From assembly GCA_023423655.1 (NCBI GenBank), contig JAFAFE010000001.1, positions 124,001 to 188,000 on the forward strand: a stretch of DNA of 64,000 nt, in the 5' to 3' direction. Position 1 is the stretch's first letter, and every line of letters starts with the position of its first letter. This DNA is from Pseudomonadota bacterium (GTDB lineage: Bacteria; Pseudomonadota; Alphaproteobacteria; Sphingomonadales; Sphingomonadaceae). Under the pieces are notes generated by a model, which was given only the letters and a program-made list of their open reading frames with translations, did no database searches and was not told the DNA's origin. Positions 58,066 to 64,000 of the stretch are shown here, one piece after another. Both the position numbers and the translations under genes were made by a program.

Positions 58066-60585
58066 TCAAGCCCTTAGCGCCGCGCCCAGCTTGGCCGCCG
58101 CCGCAATGACCTTGTCAGCAATCGCCTTTAAATCGGCATCGGTAAAGCTTTTTTCGCCGGGCTGCAGCGTCACTTCGACCGCCAGACTCTTCTGGCCTTC
58201 GGGAACGCCTATGCCAACAAAGCTATCAAACAGCCGCGCATCGACGATATTGGCTTTGTCCGCGCCCTTGACACTACGCACCAGATCGGCAGCGGGAAGG
58301 CTTGCATCGACAAGAAACGCAAAGTCGCGCGTGACCGCTTGCAAGGCTGGCGGCGCATAGGTTTCGCGGATGGGTGACGAGGCGCGCTTTGCCGGAATGG
58401 CATCGAGGAACAGCTGCCCCGCAACCACGGTGCCGCCAAGGTCAAACGCCTTGACCAGCGCCGGATGGAGCGTGCCATATTCGGCAAGGACGGTCTTGGG
58501 ACCAAGCCGCAAGCTGCCCGACTGGCCGGGGTGCCAGATCGCGCCTTCGCCGTCGATGCCGAACGGCATCAGCTTATCCACCGGTGCGCCCGCTGCGGCG
58601 AGGATCGCCAGCACTTCGGCCTTGGCATCGAACGGTTCAAAGCTTGCCGCCTTGCCTGCAAGCCAACTGCGCGGGGCTTTATCGCCCGCCAGCACAAAGC
58701 CGAGCGTCAATTTTTCTTCGCTCGTGCCATCGGCCTTGCGGAAATAGCGGCGTCCGACTTCGAACAAGCGGATCGCGGTTGCGCCGCGATCAGCATTGCG
58801 CTGCGCCGCCGCGAGCAAGCCCGGCAGCAGCGAGGGGCGCATCACCTTCATATCTTCGCTGATCGGATTGGCCAAAATCCAGCTAGATGTCGTCCAGTCA
58901 CCGCCGCCGACTTTGGCGGCTTCGCTTTCGGAGATGAAGCTCCACGTCACCGCTTCGTTCAATCCCCGCGCAGCCGCCGCGCGGCGTGCCTTGCGCTCGA
59001 TCATCTGTTCGGGCGTTGCGGTGGGCCGCGCTACCCCGTCCGCGCGCGGCAGCGGGGTCGATGGCACCTTGTCGATGCCGTGGATACGCACCACTTCCTC
59101 GACCAGATCGGCGCTGCCATGGACGTCCCGCCGCCATGTGGGGACGGTGACTTCCCAAAGCTCGTCACCCCCGCTTACCGTGTCCCCGCGCAGGCGGGGA
59201 TCCAGTGCTTCGGGCGCTGCGCTAGCCGACTCTGGGCCCCCGCCTTCGCGGGGGAACGTGATGGTGAAACCAAGCCGTTCCAAAATCGCGGCCTGCTCGT
59301 CCCCCGCAACCTCAACCCCGCCAAGCGTACGGCTATGGTCGGGATTATAGGCAATCACGCGCTGGTCGACCGGAGGCTGGCCCGCGCGTGTGATCGCGCT
59401 CGCGGTGCCGCCGGTATGGTCCAGCACCAGCTTGGTCGCTATCGCCAAGCCTTCTTCGAGGAAAGCCGGATCAACCCCGCGTTCGAACCGCTGGCGTGCG
59501 TCGGAGGTAAGGCCCAATTTTTGCCCCGTGCGCGCGATGCTTTCTGGGGTGAAATAGGCACATTCGATGAGGATATCGGTGGTCCCAATGCTAACTTCGC
59601 TTTCGGTTCCACCCATTATTCCGGCAATGCTTACTATGCGCTCATCATCAGCGATCACCGTCATATCTTCACCAACAACGTATGATTTATTGTTCAGTGC
59701 TTTGAAACCTCGGGTGCCATCCTTCGCCTTACGTGCGACAAGGCTGCCCGACAGCTTGGCGCGGTCATAAACGTGCAAGGGACGGCCCAGATCGACTGAC
59801 ACGAAATTGGTAATATCGACCAGCACCGAAATCGGCTTCTGGCCAATCGCGGTGAGCTTCTGCCGCATCCATTCGGGCGCGGGGCCATTGGTGAGGCCGG
59901 ACACATTTTGCGCGTAAAAAGCGGGGCAGCCTTCAACGTCATCGCTACGCACATCGGGGGCGGGATCGCTACCCTCGATCGGCGCAATCGCATCGGTGCG
60001 ATAAACTTGGGCAAGCGGTTTCAGCGTGCCGAGGCCCTTGGCGGCCAAATCGCGCGCAATGCCGCGCACGCCCATGCAATCCTGACGGTTGGGGGTAATC
60101 GATACGTCGATCACCGGATCATTCAGCCCGGCATAATCGGCATAGACGGTGCCGGTGGGGGCGTCGTTAGGCAGTTCGATAATGCCGTCATGATCCTCGC
60201 CCAATTCCAGCTCGCGCGTCGAGCACATCATGCCGTTCGACACCACGCCACGAATCTCCGCAAGTTTGAGCGTGAAGTCCGCCCCCGGCACATAAGCACC
60301 GACCGGACCGAACACGCCCTTCATCCCCGCCTTGGCGTTGGGCGCGCCGCAGACGACCTGCAACGGTTGACCGTCGCCTTGGTCGATTTGCAGCACCTGT
60401 AGCTTGTCGGCTTGCGGATGGCGTTCGGCGCTCAGCACATGGGCGATTTTGAACGCAGCCAGCTTCTCGCCGGGGTTATCGACGCCTTCGACCTCAAGCC
60501 CGATGGCATTAAGCGCGGCCAGAATCTCGTCGAGACTGGCGTCGGTATCCAAATGCTCCTTGAGCCAGTTTAACGTGAACTTCAT
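58066..60585 (-). CDS. pheT: Phenylalanyl-tRNA synthetase beta subunit, with an in-frame palindromic-repeat insert
   Basis: The beta subunit of the (alpha-beta)2 synthetase charging tRNA-Phe, 839 residues. Domains in order: N-terminal OB/EMAP tRNA-binding domain (FKIAHVLSAERHPQADKLQV), B3/B4 editing domain (CPAFYAQNVSGL), B5 (FTIT... ELWEVTVPTWRRDVHGSADL, VEEVVRIHGIDKVPSTPLPR), the catalytic-like core and the C-terminal FDX-ACB domain (LQAVTRDFAFLVDASLPAAD). Residues about 443-470 (PREGGGPESASAAPEALDPR, LRGDT) interrupt the B5 domain. They are encoded by a palindromic element related to the family A repeats (59180-59257). The gene overlaps pheS by ATGA. Confidence 0.95.
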   Translation of the reverse strand: MKFTLNWLKEHLDTDASLDEILAALNAIGLEVEGVDNPGEKLAAFKIAHVLSAERHPQADKLQVLQIDQGDGQPLQVVCGAPNAKAGMKGVFGPVGAYVPGADFTLKLAEIRGVVSNGMMCSTRELELGEDHDGIIELPNDAPTGTVYADYAGLNDPVIDVSITPNRQDCMGVRGIARDLAAKGLGTLKPLAQVYRTDAIAPIEGSDPAPDVRSDDVEGCPAFYAQNVSGLTNGPAPEWMRQKLTAIGQKPISVLVDITNFVSVDLGRPLHVYDRAKLSGSLVARKAKDGTRGFKALNNKSYVVGEDMTVIADDERIVSIAGIMGGTESEVSIGTTDILIECAYFTPESIARTGQKLGLTSDARQRFERGVDPAFLEEGLAIATKLVLDHTGGTASAITRAGQPPVDQRVIAYNPDHSRTLGGVEVAGDEQAAILERLGFTITFPREGGGPESASAAPEALDPRLRGDTVSGGDELWEVTVPTWRRDVHGSADLVEEVVRIHGIDKVPSTPLPRADGVARPTATPEQMIERKARRAAAARGLNEAVTWSFISESEAAKVGGGDWTTSSWILANPISEDMKVMRPSLLPGLLAAAQRNADRGATAIRLFEVGRRYFRKADGTSEEKLTLGFVLAGDKAPRSWLAGKAASFEPFDAKAEVLAILAAAGAPVDKLMPFGIDGEGAIWHPGQSGSLRLGPKTVLAEYGTLHPALVKAFDLGGTVVAGQLFLDAIPAKRASSPIRETYAPPALQAVTRDFAFLVDASLPAADLVRSVKGADKANIVDARLFDSFVGIGVPEGQKSLAVEVTLQPGEKSFTDADLKAIADKVIAAAAKLGAALRA
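59180..59257. repeat. Palindromic repeat (family A-related) inserted in frame in pheT
   Basis: On the plus strand, GTCCCCGCGCAGGCGGGGAT ending CCAG, and then CTCTGGGCCCCCGCCTTCGC with GGGGGAACG: two hairpin half-sites joined by a 27-base spacer. This is the same plan as the intergenic family A copies, with ATCCAG/CTCTGG inner arms. It encodes about 26-27 residues of PheT without a stop or frameshift. Homologous PheT proteins have a short loop here. Confidence 0.8.
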
Positions 60586-61676
60586 GCCGAAATCCCTCCC
60601 GAAAGCGTGGGAATATCCAGCGCCGAAAATCCATAATGTTTGAGCCAGCGCAGATCGCCATCAAAGAAAGCGCGCAAATCATCCATGCCATATTTGAGCA
60701 TGGCGAGCCGGTCGACGCCGGTGCCGAACGCAAAGCCTTGCCATTCGGCGGGGTCGAGTCCTGCGGCTTCGATGACCTTGGGGTGGACCATGCCGCTTCC
60801 CAAAACTTCCATCCAGCCATGCCCTTCATCATCGCCCGACCCGCCAATCACGCGGCGGCCCTTTTCCTGTTTATAACCGACATCAACCTCCGCCGACGGT
60901 TCGGTGAAGGGGAAGTAGCTGGGGCGCAGGCGCAGCACGATATCGTCGCGTTCGAAAAACGCCTTGAGGAAGGTTTCGAGCGTCCATTTAAGATGCCCAA
61001 GCGTGATGCCCTTGTCGATCACAAGGCCTTCAATCTGGTGAAACATCGGCGTGTGGGTGGCGTCCGAATCCGACCGGTAAACCCGGCCCGGCGCGATGAT
61101 GCGGATGGGCGGATTGCCCCCCACCATCGTGCGGATCTGCACCGGTGACGTGTGGGTGCGCAGCAACATGGCGCGCCCTTCGGCGTCCGCATCCGGAAAA
61201 TAGAATGTATCGTGCATCGCGCGCGCGGGGTGGGTTTCGGGGATGTTGAGCGCGGTGAAATTATGCCAGTCATCTTCGATTTCCGGCCCGGTCGCGACGG
61301 CAAAGCCCATATCGGCAAAAATTTCCGCCAGCTCGTCCATGACCTGACTGACCGGATGGACGCTGCCGGACGGCGGCATGTCGGCGGGGAGCGACATATC
61401 GACCGCTTCGGCGGCAAGTTTGCGGTTGAGGACGGCGGTTTCCAACTGCTCTTTGCGCGCGGCCAGCGCCGCCGTCACCGCCTCGCGGCACCCGTGAATT
61501 TTCGGCCCTTCGGCAGAACGCTGCTCCGGCGTCATCGCGCCGAGGGTTTTAAGAAGCGCGGTAATCTCCCCCGATTTGCCGAGCGCACGCACACGCAGCG
61601 CCTCGACCGCTTCGGGCGTATCCGCCGCGTCTATTTCGGCCAACAGGCCCGCCTGCAAAGTTTCGATATTGGTCAT
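60582..61676 (-). CDS. pheS: Phenylalanyl-tRNA synthetase alpha subunit
   Basis: The catalytic alpha subunit, 364 residues. The N-terminal coiled coil (about residues 1-90; VEALRVRALGKSGEITALLK) contacts tRNA. The class II core has the subunit signatures FADMGFAVATGPEIEDDWHN, HPARAMHDTFYF, MLLRTHTSPVQIRTM (motif 2), and the motif 3 region GMVHPKVIEAAGLDPAEWQG with AFGTGVDRLAMLKYG. Its stop overlaps the pheT start. The usual partner rplT lies upstream, but a repeat-flanked GIY-YIG gene has come between them. Confidence 0.97.
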   Translation of the reverse strand: MTNIETLQAGLLAEIDAADTPEAVEALRVRALGKSGEITALLKTLGAMTPEQRSAEGPKIHGCREAVTAALAARKEQLETAVLNRKLAAEAVDMSLPADMPPSGSVHPVSQVMDELAEIFADMGFAVATGPEIEDDWHNFTALNIPETHPARAMHDTFYFPDADAEGRAMLLRTHTSPVQIRTMVGGNPPIRIIAPGRVYRSDSDATHTPMFHQIEGLVIDKGITLGHLKWTLETFLKAFFERDDIVLRLRPSYFPFTEPSAEVDVGYKQEKGRRVIGGSGDDEGHGWMEVLGSGMVHPKVIEAAGLDPAEWQGFAFGTGVDRLAMLKYGMDDLRAFFDGDLRWLKHYGFSALDIPTLSGGISA

Positions 61677-61706
61677 GGATGCCCTATTAGTCGCCGTCTT
61701 TCACTT

Positions 61707-61797
61707 CGTCATCCCCGCGAAGGCGGGGATCCATCTGATGACCTGTCGTTTTACCGCACGGTCCGGAGATGGATGCCCGATCAAGTCGGGCATGACG
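61707..61797. repeat. Palindromic intergenic repeat, family A (copy 4), left of GIY-YIG gene
   Basis: CGTCATCCCCGCGAAGGCGG with GGATCCATCT, a spacer, then GGTCCGGAGATGGATGCCCG with ATCAAGTCGGGCATGACG. The last 43 bases of this block (61760-61802) are identical to 62209-62251 on the other side of the GIY-YIG gene. It is 15 bases from the end of that gene. Confidence 0.92.
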
Positions 61798-61812
61798 AGG
61801 GTGGGTTAATTT

Positions 61813-62139
61813 CTATCTCACGCGCCTGCTCGGTAGCGGCTCGAAGCCGAAATCAACAGCCAAATCTCGCCATTCGGGATTATCTGTTTCGAGCAAGGCG
61901 ATTTTCCATGGCCGGAGCCAGCCCTTGATGCGCTTTTCCCGCACAATGGCCGTCTCCATCGTGCCATGCTGTTCAAACCAGACCAACCGCGCGACGCCAT
62001 ATTTGGAGGTAAAGCCTTTCACCGCGCCCGTGCGATGCTGGTAAATGCGCGCCATCAGGTTTGATGTGACACCGACATACAGCGTGCCATTTTTGTGGCT
62101 CGCGACCATGTATACGCATGGTTGGAATATGTCGCGCAT
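61813..62139 (-). CDS. GIY-YIG domain nuclease, flanked by palindromic repeats
   Basis: A 108-residue single-domain GIY-YIG protein of the UPF0213/small-nuclease type. VYMVASHKNGTLYVGVTSNL shows the G/C-x-Y and Y-V-G elements, followed by the conserved arginine in MARIYQHRTG. AIVREKRIKGW carries the probable catalytic glutamate, and the C-terminus has ETDNPEWRDL. Such proteins resemble the nuclease half of UvrC and homing endonucleases, but their biological target is mostly unknown. I use the ATG at 62139; an upstream frame (MDSRLRGNDE) merely translates the repeat. The gene lies between rplT and pheS, tightly bracketed by two direct copies of the family A repeat. Confidence 0.88.
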   Translation of the reverse strand: MRDIFQPCVYMVASHKNGTLYVGVTSNLMARIYQHRTGAVKGFTSKYGVARLVWFEQHGTMETAIVREKRIKGWLRPWKIALLETDNPEWRDLAVDFGFEPLPSRRVR

Positions 62140-62159
62140 CGTAAAACCTCCCCCACCTT

Positions 62160-62246
62160 CGTCATTCCCGCGAAGGCGGGAATCCATCTCCTGAGTTTTA
62201 AACTTTAAGGTCCGGAGATGGATGCCCGATCAAGTCGGGCATGACG
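62160..62246. repeat. Palindromic intergenic repeat, family A (copy 5), right of GIY-YIG gene
   Basis: CGTCATTCCCGCGAAGGCGG with GAATCCATCT on the left, and a right half identical to copy 4 over 43 bases. Relative to copy 4 it is in direct orientation. Its left half begins 21 bases upstream of the GIY-YIG start codon, so any promoter of that gene must lie in or beyond the repeat. Confidence 0.92.
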
Positions 62247-62291
62247 AGGGTAAAAATATTGCGGTAAAATAGAACGGCAACAGCCGAACAA

Positions 62292-62330
62292 GAAAAAAGG
62301 CACCGCAGCCCAGTGGCGCGGTGCCTTTTT
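62292..62330. terminator. Terminator after rplT (bidirectional)
   Basis: GGCACCGC-N11-GCGGTGCC with A-run on the left (a T-run for the minus strand) and TTTTT on the right. It ends the rpmI-rplT transcript and separates it from the GIY-YIG gene. Confidence 0.9.
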
Positions 62331-62374
62331 CATTCCTTCAATCCCTGAACGGGAAATCAGTTCTTCGGCCCCGC

Positions 62375-62734
62375 TTATTTGGGCAGCGCAGCCTGGGCCT
62401 GGGCGATGATGCCCTTGAACGCTTCGCCTTCGTGCATCGCAATGTCGGCAAGAACCTTGCGGTCCAGTTCGACACCGGCGAGCTTCAAGCCGTGCATGAA
62501 CTGGCCATAGGTGAGTCCTTCCATGCGGACAGCCGCGTTGATGCGCTGGATCCACAGGGCGCGGAAGCTGCGCTTCTTAACCTTGCGGTCGCGATAAGCG
62601 TATTGTCCGGCCTTTTCGACGGCCTGACGCGCGATGCGGATCGTATTTTTGCGACGGCCATAATAGCCCTTCGCCTGCTTCAGAATCCGCTTGTGCTTGG
62701 CGTGCGTGGTCACACCGCGTTTAATGCGTGGCAT
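62375..62734 (-). CDS. rplT: 50S ribosomal protein L20
   Basis: L20 binds 23S rRNA early in 50S assembly and in many bacteria represses its own operon. The 119-residue protein has the usual basic N-terminal extension (MPRIKRGVTTHAKHKRILKQ, AKGYYGRRKNTIRIARQAV), ending with AFKGIIAQAQAALPK. It is 15 bases after rpmI. A strong terminator follows. Confidence 0.98.
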   Translation of the reverse strand: MPRIKRGVTTHAKHKRILKQAKGYYGRRKNTIRIARQAVEKAGQYAYRDRKVKKRSFRALWIQRINAAVRMEGLTYGQFMHGLKLAGVELDRKVLADIAMHEGEAFKGIIAQAQAALPK

Positions 62735-62749
62735 AGTTCGGTGCTCCTC

Positions 62750-62953
62750 TTACTTCAGGCCGTAGGGCGCCCAAGCCTTCACGATTTTCGTGTCGGCGTC
62801 GGACATCACGGAAGTGCCGCGGTTCTGACGGATATATTTTGCATTATGGCTGATAAGACGGTGACGCTTGCCAGCGACGCCATGCTTGATCTTGCCGGTC
62901 GCGGTGATTTTGAAGCGTTTCTTCACACCGCTCTTGGTCTTGAGCTTGGGCAT
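62750..62953 (-). CDS. rpmI: 50S ribosomal protein L35
   Basis: A 67-residue basic ribosomal protein: MPKLKTKSGVKKRFKITATG, then KHGVAGKRHRLISHNAKYIR. GGAG lies upstream of the ATG at 62953. infC, which usually precedes rpmI, lies about 44 kb away in this window, so this operon must have its own promoter in 62954-63084. Confidence 0.97.
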   Translation of the reverse strand: MPKLKTKSGVKKRFKITATGKIKHGVAGKRHRLISHNAKYIRQNRGTSVMSDADTKIVKAWAPYGLK

Positions 62954-63084
62954 TTTGGTCTCCTTTGGGATGATCCGTATCAAGCGAACATGGCAGCCCT
63001 ATTAGCCAGCCCACTTATTCGGAAGCGGCGCGCCTAGCGGGATTCGGCGGGAAATGCAAGGGGCGAGAGGCTATAGTTTCATAC

Positions 63085-63285
63085 TCATTCAGCAAGCCAC
63101 GGTCGAACCCAACCTCGATAAACCATATACAACCCCATAAGGGCGACTATCCATGATAATATATGACCTATGCGGCCTTGAAAAATCGGTGGTCGTTTTA
63201 ATTCTTCTCGCGCAGAGCCGGTCCACGCGAATATTCCCAAGCCCGCAAATCCAATCAAAAAATTAACCATTCGACACACTGCCAT
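63085..63285 (-). CDS. Possible small membrane protein
   Basis: A 66-codon frame with two hydrophobic segments, MVNFLIGFAGLGIFAW and ILSWIVALMGLYMVYRGW, separated by a basic loop (REELKRPPIFQGR). It would be a hairpin-like inner-membrane protein. No Shine-Dalgarno sequence precedes either ATG (63285 or 63270), and its base composition is lower in GC than that of neighbours. It may be real or chance; nothing similar is recognised. Confidence 0.4.
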   Translation of the reverse strand: MAVCRMVNFLIGFAGLGIFAWTGSAREELKRPPIFQGRIGHILSWIVALMGLYMVYRGWVRPWLAE

Positions 63286-63414
63286 ACTTTAAAATTAATC
63301 ACGGTCATTTATGTCAGAAAATTATTGTCGGGATATTACCGACGCAATGGCCAGTTGAAAATGTCCGTTTCACGCCGGGTTCGAAAGAATTTCCGCCATT
63401 TCTATATTTTCGTT

Positions 63415-63450
63415 TACATCCGTAATCGAACCGTCTACACCCGTAATCAA
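63415..63450 (+). promoter_or_regulatory. Candidate BlaI/MecI-type operator (tandem sites)
   Basis: Two near-identical sites, TACATCCGTAATC (63415) and TACACCCGTAATC (63436), start 21 bases apart, two helical turns. The first forms the dyad TTAC-N4-GTAA; the second CTAC-N4-GTAA is nearly the same. The T-A-C-A / T-G-T-A (here CGTA) core fits the operator type of BlaI/MecI/CopY repressors, and the sites sit just before the repressor gene. Confidence 0.6.
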
Positions 63451-63469
63451 CGAGAGGATGATTCGGGTT

Positions 63470-63838
63470 ATGAGCGAACGTATTTCCGAGGCTGAGCGCG
63501 CGATTATGGAGGTGTTGTGGGAGGAAGCCCCGCTCACCGCGACCGATATTGCGGCGCGGGTCGAAGACGCACGGCAATGGAGCCTTGCGACCGTCAAAAC
63601 CTTGCTGTCGCGCCTCACCCAAAAGGAGGCGATTGCTTATGAAGAGCAAGGCCGCCGCTTCCATTACCGGCCCTTGCTCCAGCGTGATGACCATAATGTC
63701 GCCGAATCCAAAAGGCTGGTGGACAGCCTGTTCGGGGGCCGTGTGTCGCCGCTCGTTGCCCAGCTTGCCGAGCGCGAGGAACTGGACGATCAGGATCTCG
63801 ACGAACTGGAACAGCTTATTCGGAGTCTGCGCAAATGA
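63470..63838 (+). CDS. BlaI/MecI/CopY family transcriptional repressor
   Basis: A 122-residue winged-helix repressor: ISEAERAIMEVLWEEAPLTA, then TDIAARVEDARQWSLATVKT and LLSRLTQKEAIAYEEQGRRF, followed by an acidic dimerisation tail (EREELDDQDLDELEQLIRSL). BlaI/MecI proteins are cleaved after their BlaR1-type sensor is activated. I use the ATG at 63470; one at 63458 lies on top of the purine-rich ribosome site. It overlaps the next gene by ATGA, as is usual for these pairs. Candidate operators lie at 63415 and 63436. Confidence 0.93.
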   Translation: MSERISEAERAIMEVLWEEAPLTATDIAARVEDARQWSLATVKTLLSRLTQKEAIAYEEQGRRFHYRPLLQRDDHNVAESKRLVDSLFGGRVSPLVAQLAEREELDDQDLDELEQLIRSLRK

Positions 63839-64000
63839 TCGCCGATACCGCTTTTACCGCCTGGCTGCTGGATAGCTTCATCGCGTTCACGGCCTTGTTG
63901 ATGTTCGTCCTCGCGGTGCGCCGTCCGGTCGCGCAATGGCTCGGCCCGCAGGTCGCTTATATGTTGTGGCTGCTCCCCGCCGCACGCTGGTTCGTGCCGC
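63835..64000 (+). CDS. BlaR1/M56 family metallopeptidase sensor (partial, N-terminal)
   Basis: The first 55 codons of a membrane protein cut by the right edge. It reads MIADTAFTAWLLDSFIAFTA, LLMFVLAVRRPVAQWLGPQV, with AYMLWLLPAARWFVP. This is the typical start of BlaR1/MecR1-type M56 sensors: two membrane helices and the YxLWLLP(x)AR motif. The overlap with a BlaI-type repressor supports this. Whether it carries a beta-lactam-binding sensor domain cannot be seen. Confidence 0.85.
   Translation, partial: MIADTAFTAWLLDSFIAFTALLMFVLAVRRPVAQWLGPQVAYMLWLLPAARWFVP

Overview
The window is chromosomal DNA from an alphaproteobacterium, most likely a member of the Sphingomonadaceae. The support is high-GC coding sequence with matching codon use, a TonB-dependent receptor of the sphingomonad type (IVVTA box), a ubiquinol-cytochrome c chaperone next to a DUF177 protein, and gene families and intergenic palindromes typical of that group. 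I cannot name the genus from sequence alone. Almost all of it is housekeeping or core-accessory DNA. No rRNA, tRNA, CRISPR array, intact insertion sequence or prophage was seen.

Layout. 0-8 kb: 5' part of mutS (runs off the left edge), maeB malic enzyme, bamE, the cytochrome bc1 chaperone/DUF177 pair, an acyl-CoA dehydrogenase and an SRPBCC protein. 8-11.6 kb: recQ, a secreted alpha/beta hydrolase, and a small XRE regulator coupled to a membrane protein with a clear operator. 11.6-14 kb: the most foreign-looking part, with structured intergenic DNA, a lower-GC unknown gene, a tiny overlapping partner and a decayed IS1595-type transposase that abuts thrS. 14-19 kb: thrS, a DUF305 lipoprotein, an OmpA-type lipoprotein pair and infC, whose start codon is best read as AUA. 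19-25.4 kb: a tightly overlapping six-gene operon (DUF4129, DUF4350, MoxR ATPase, DUF58, SpoIIM-like, RDD). 25.6-31.6 kb: a Nudix hydrolase with an FMN glutamate-synthase-like protein, then a zinc-ribbon/SH3 protein and glnD. 32-40 kb: a class A penicillin-binding protein, a DUF885 peptidase-like protein, pmbA/tldE, an IMPase-family phosphatase and metW. 40.4-45.2 kb: a TetR regulator, TonB receptor and MFS permease that look like one uptake unit. 45-58 kb: prfC, hisN, a DUF2809 protein, a second class A PBP, msrB-gltX, a low-GC islet, nadE, prs and two minor genes. 58-63 kb: pheT-pheS, a repeat-flanked GIY-YIG nuclease gene, rplT-rpmI. 63-64 kb: a BlaI/MecI-type repressor with the start of its BlaR1/M56 partner.

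The most unusual layer is a set of short palindromic repeats. Two families share one skeleton: CGTCAT, a stem-loop, ATCCA, a spacer, TGGAT, a second stem-loop, ATGACG. One family brackets the GIY-YIG gene with identical 43-bp direct repeats, and a diverged copy sits in frame inside pheT, adding about 27 residues. This suggests a mobile palindrome possibly tied to a small nuclease, loosely comparable to REP/RAYT systems or Rickettsia palindromic elements. The association is a hypothesis from one locus. The standard thrS-infC-rpmI-rplT-pheS-pheT order is broken here: thrS and infC lie about 40 kb from rpmI-rplT, and the repeat/GIY-YIG unit separates rplT from pheS.
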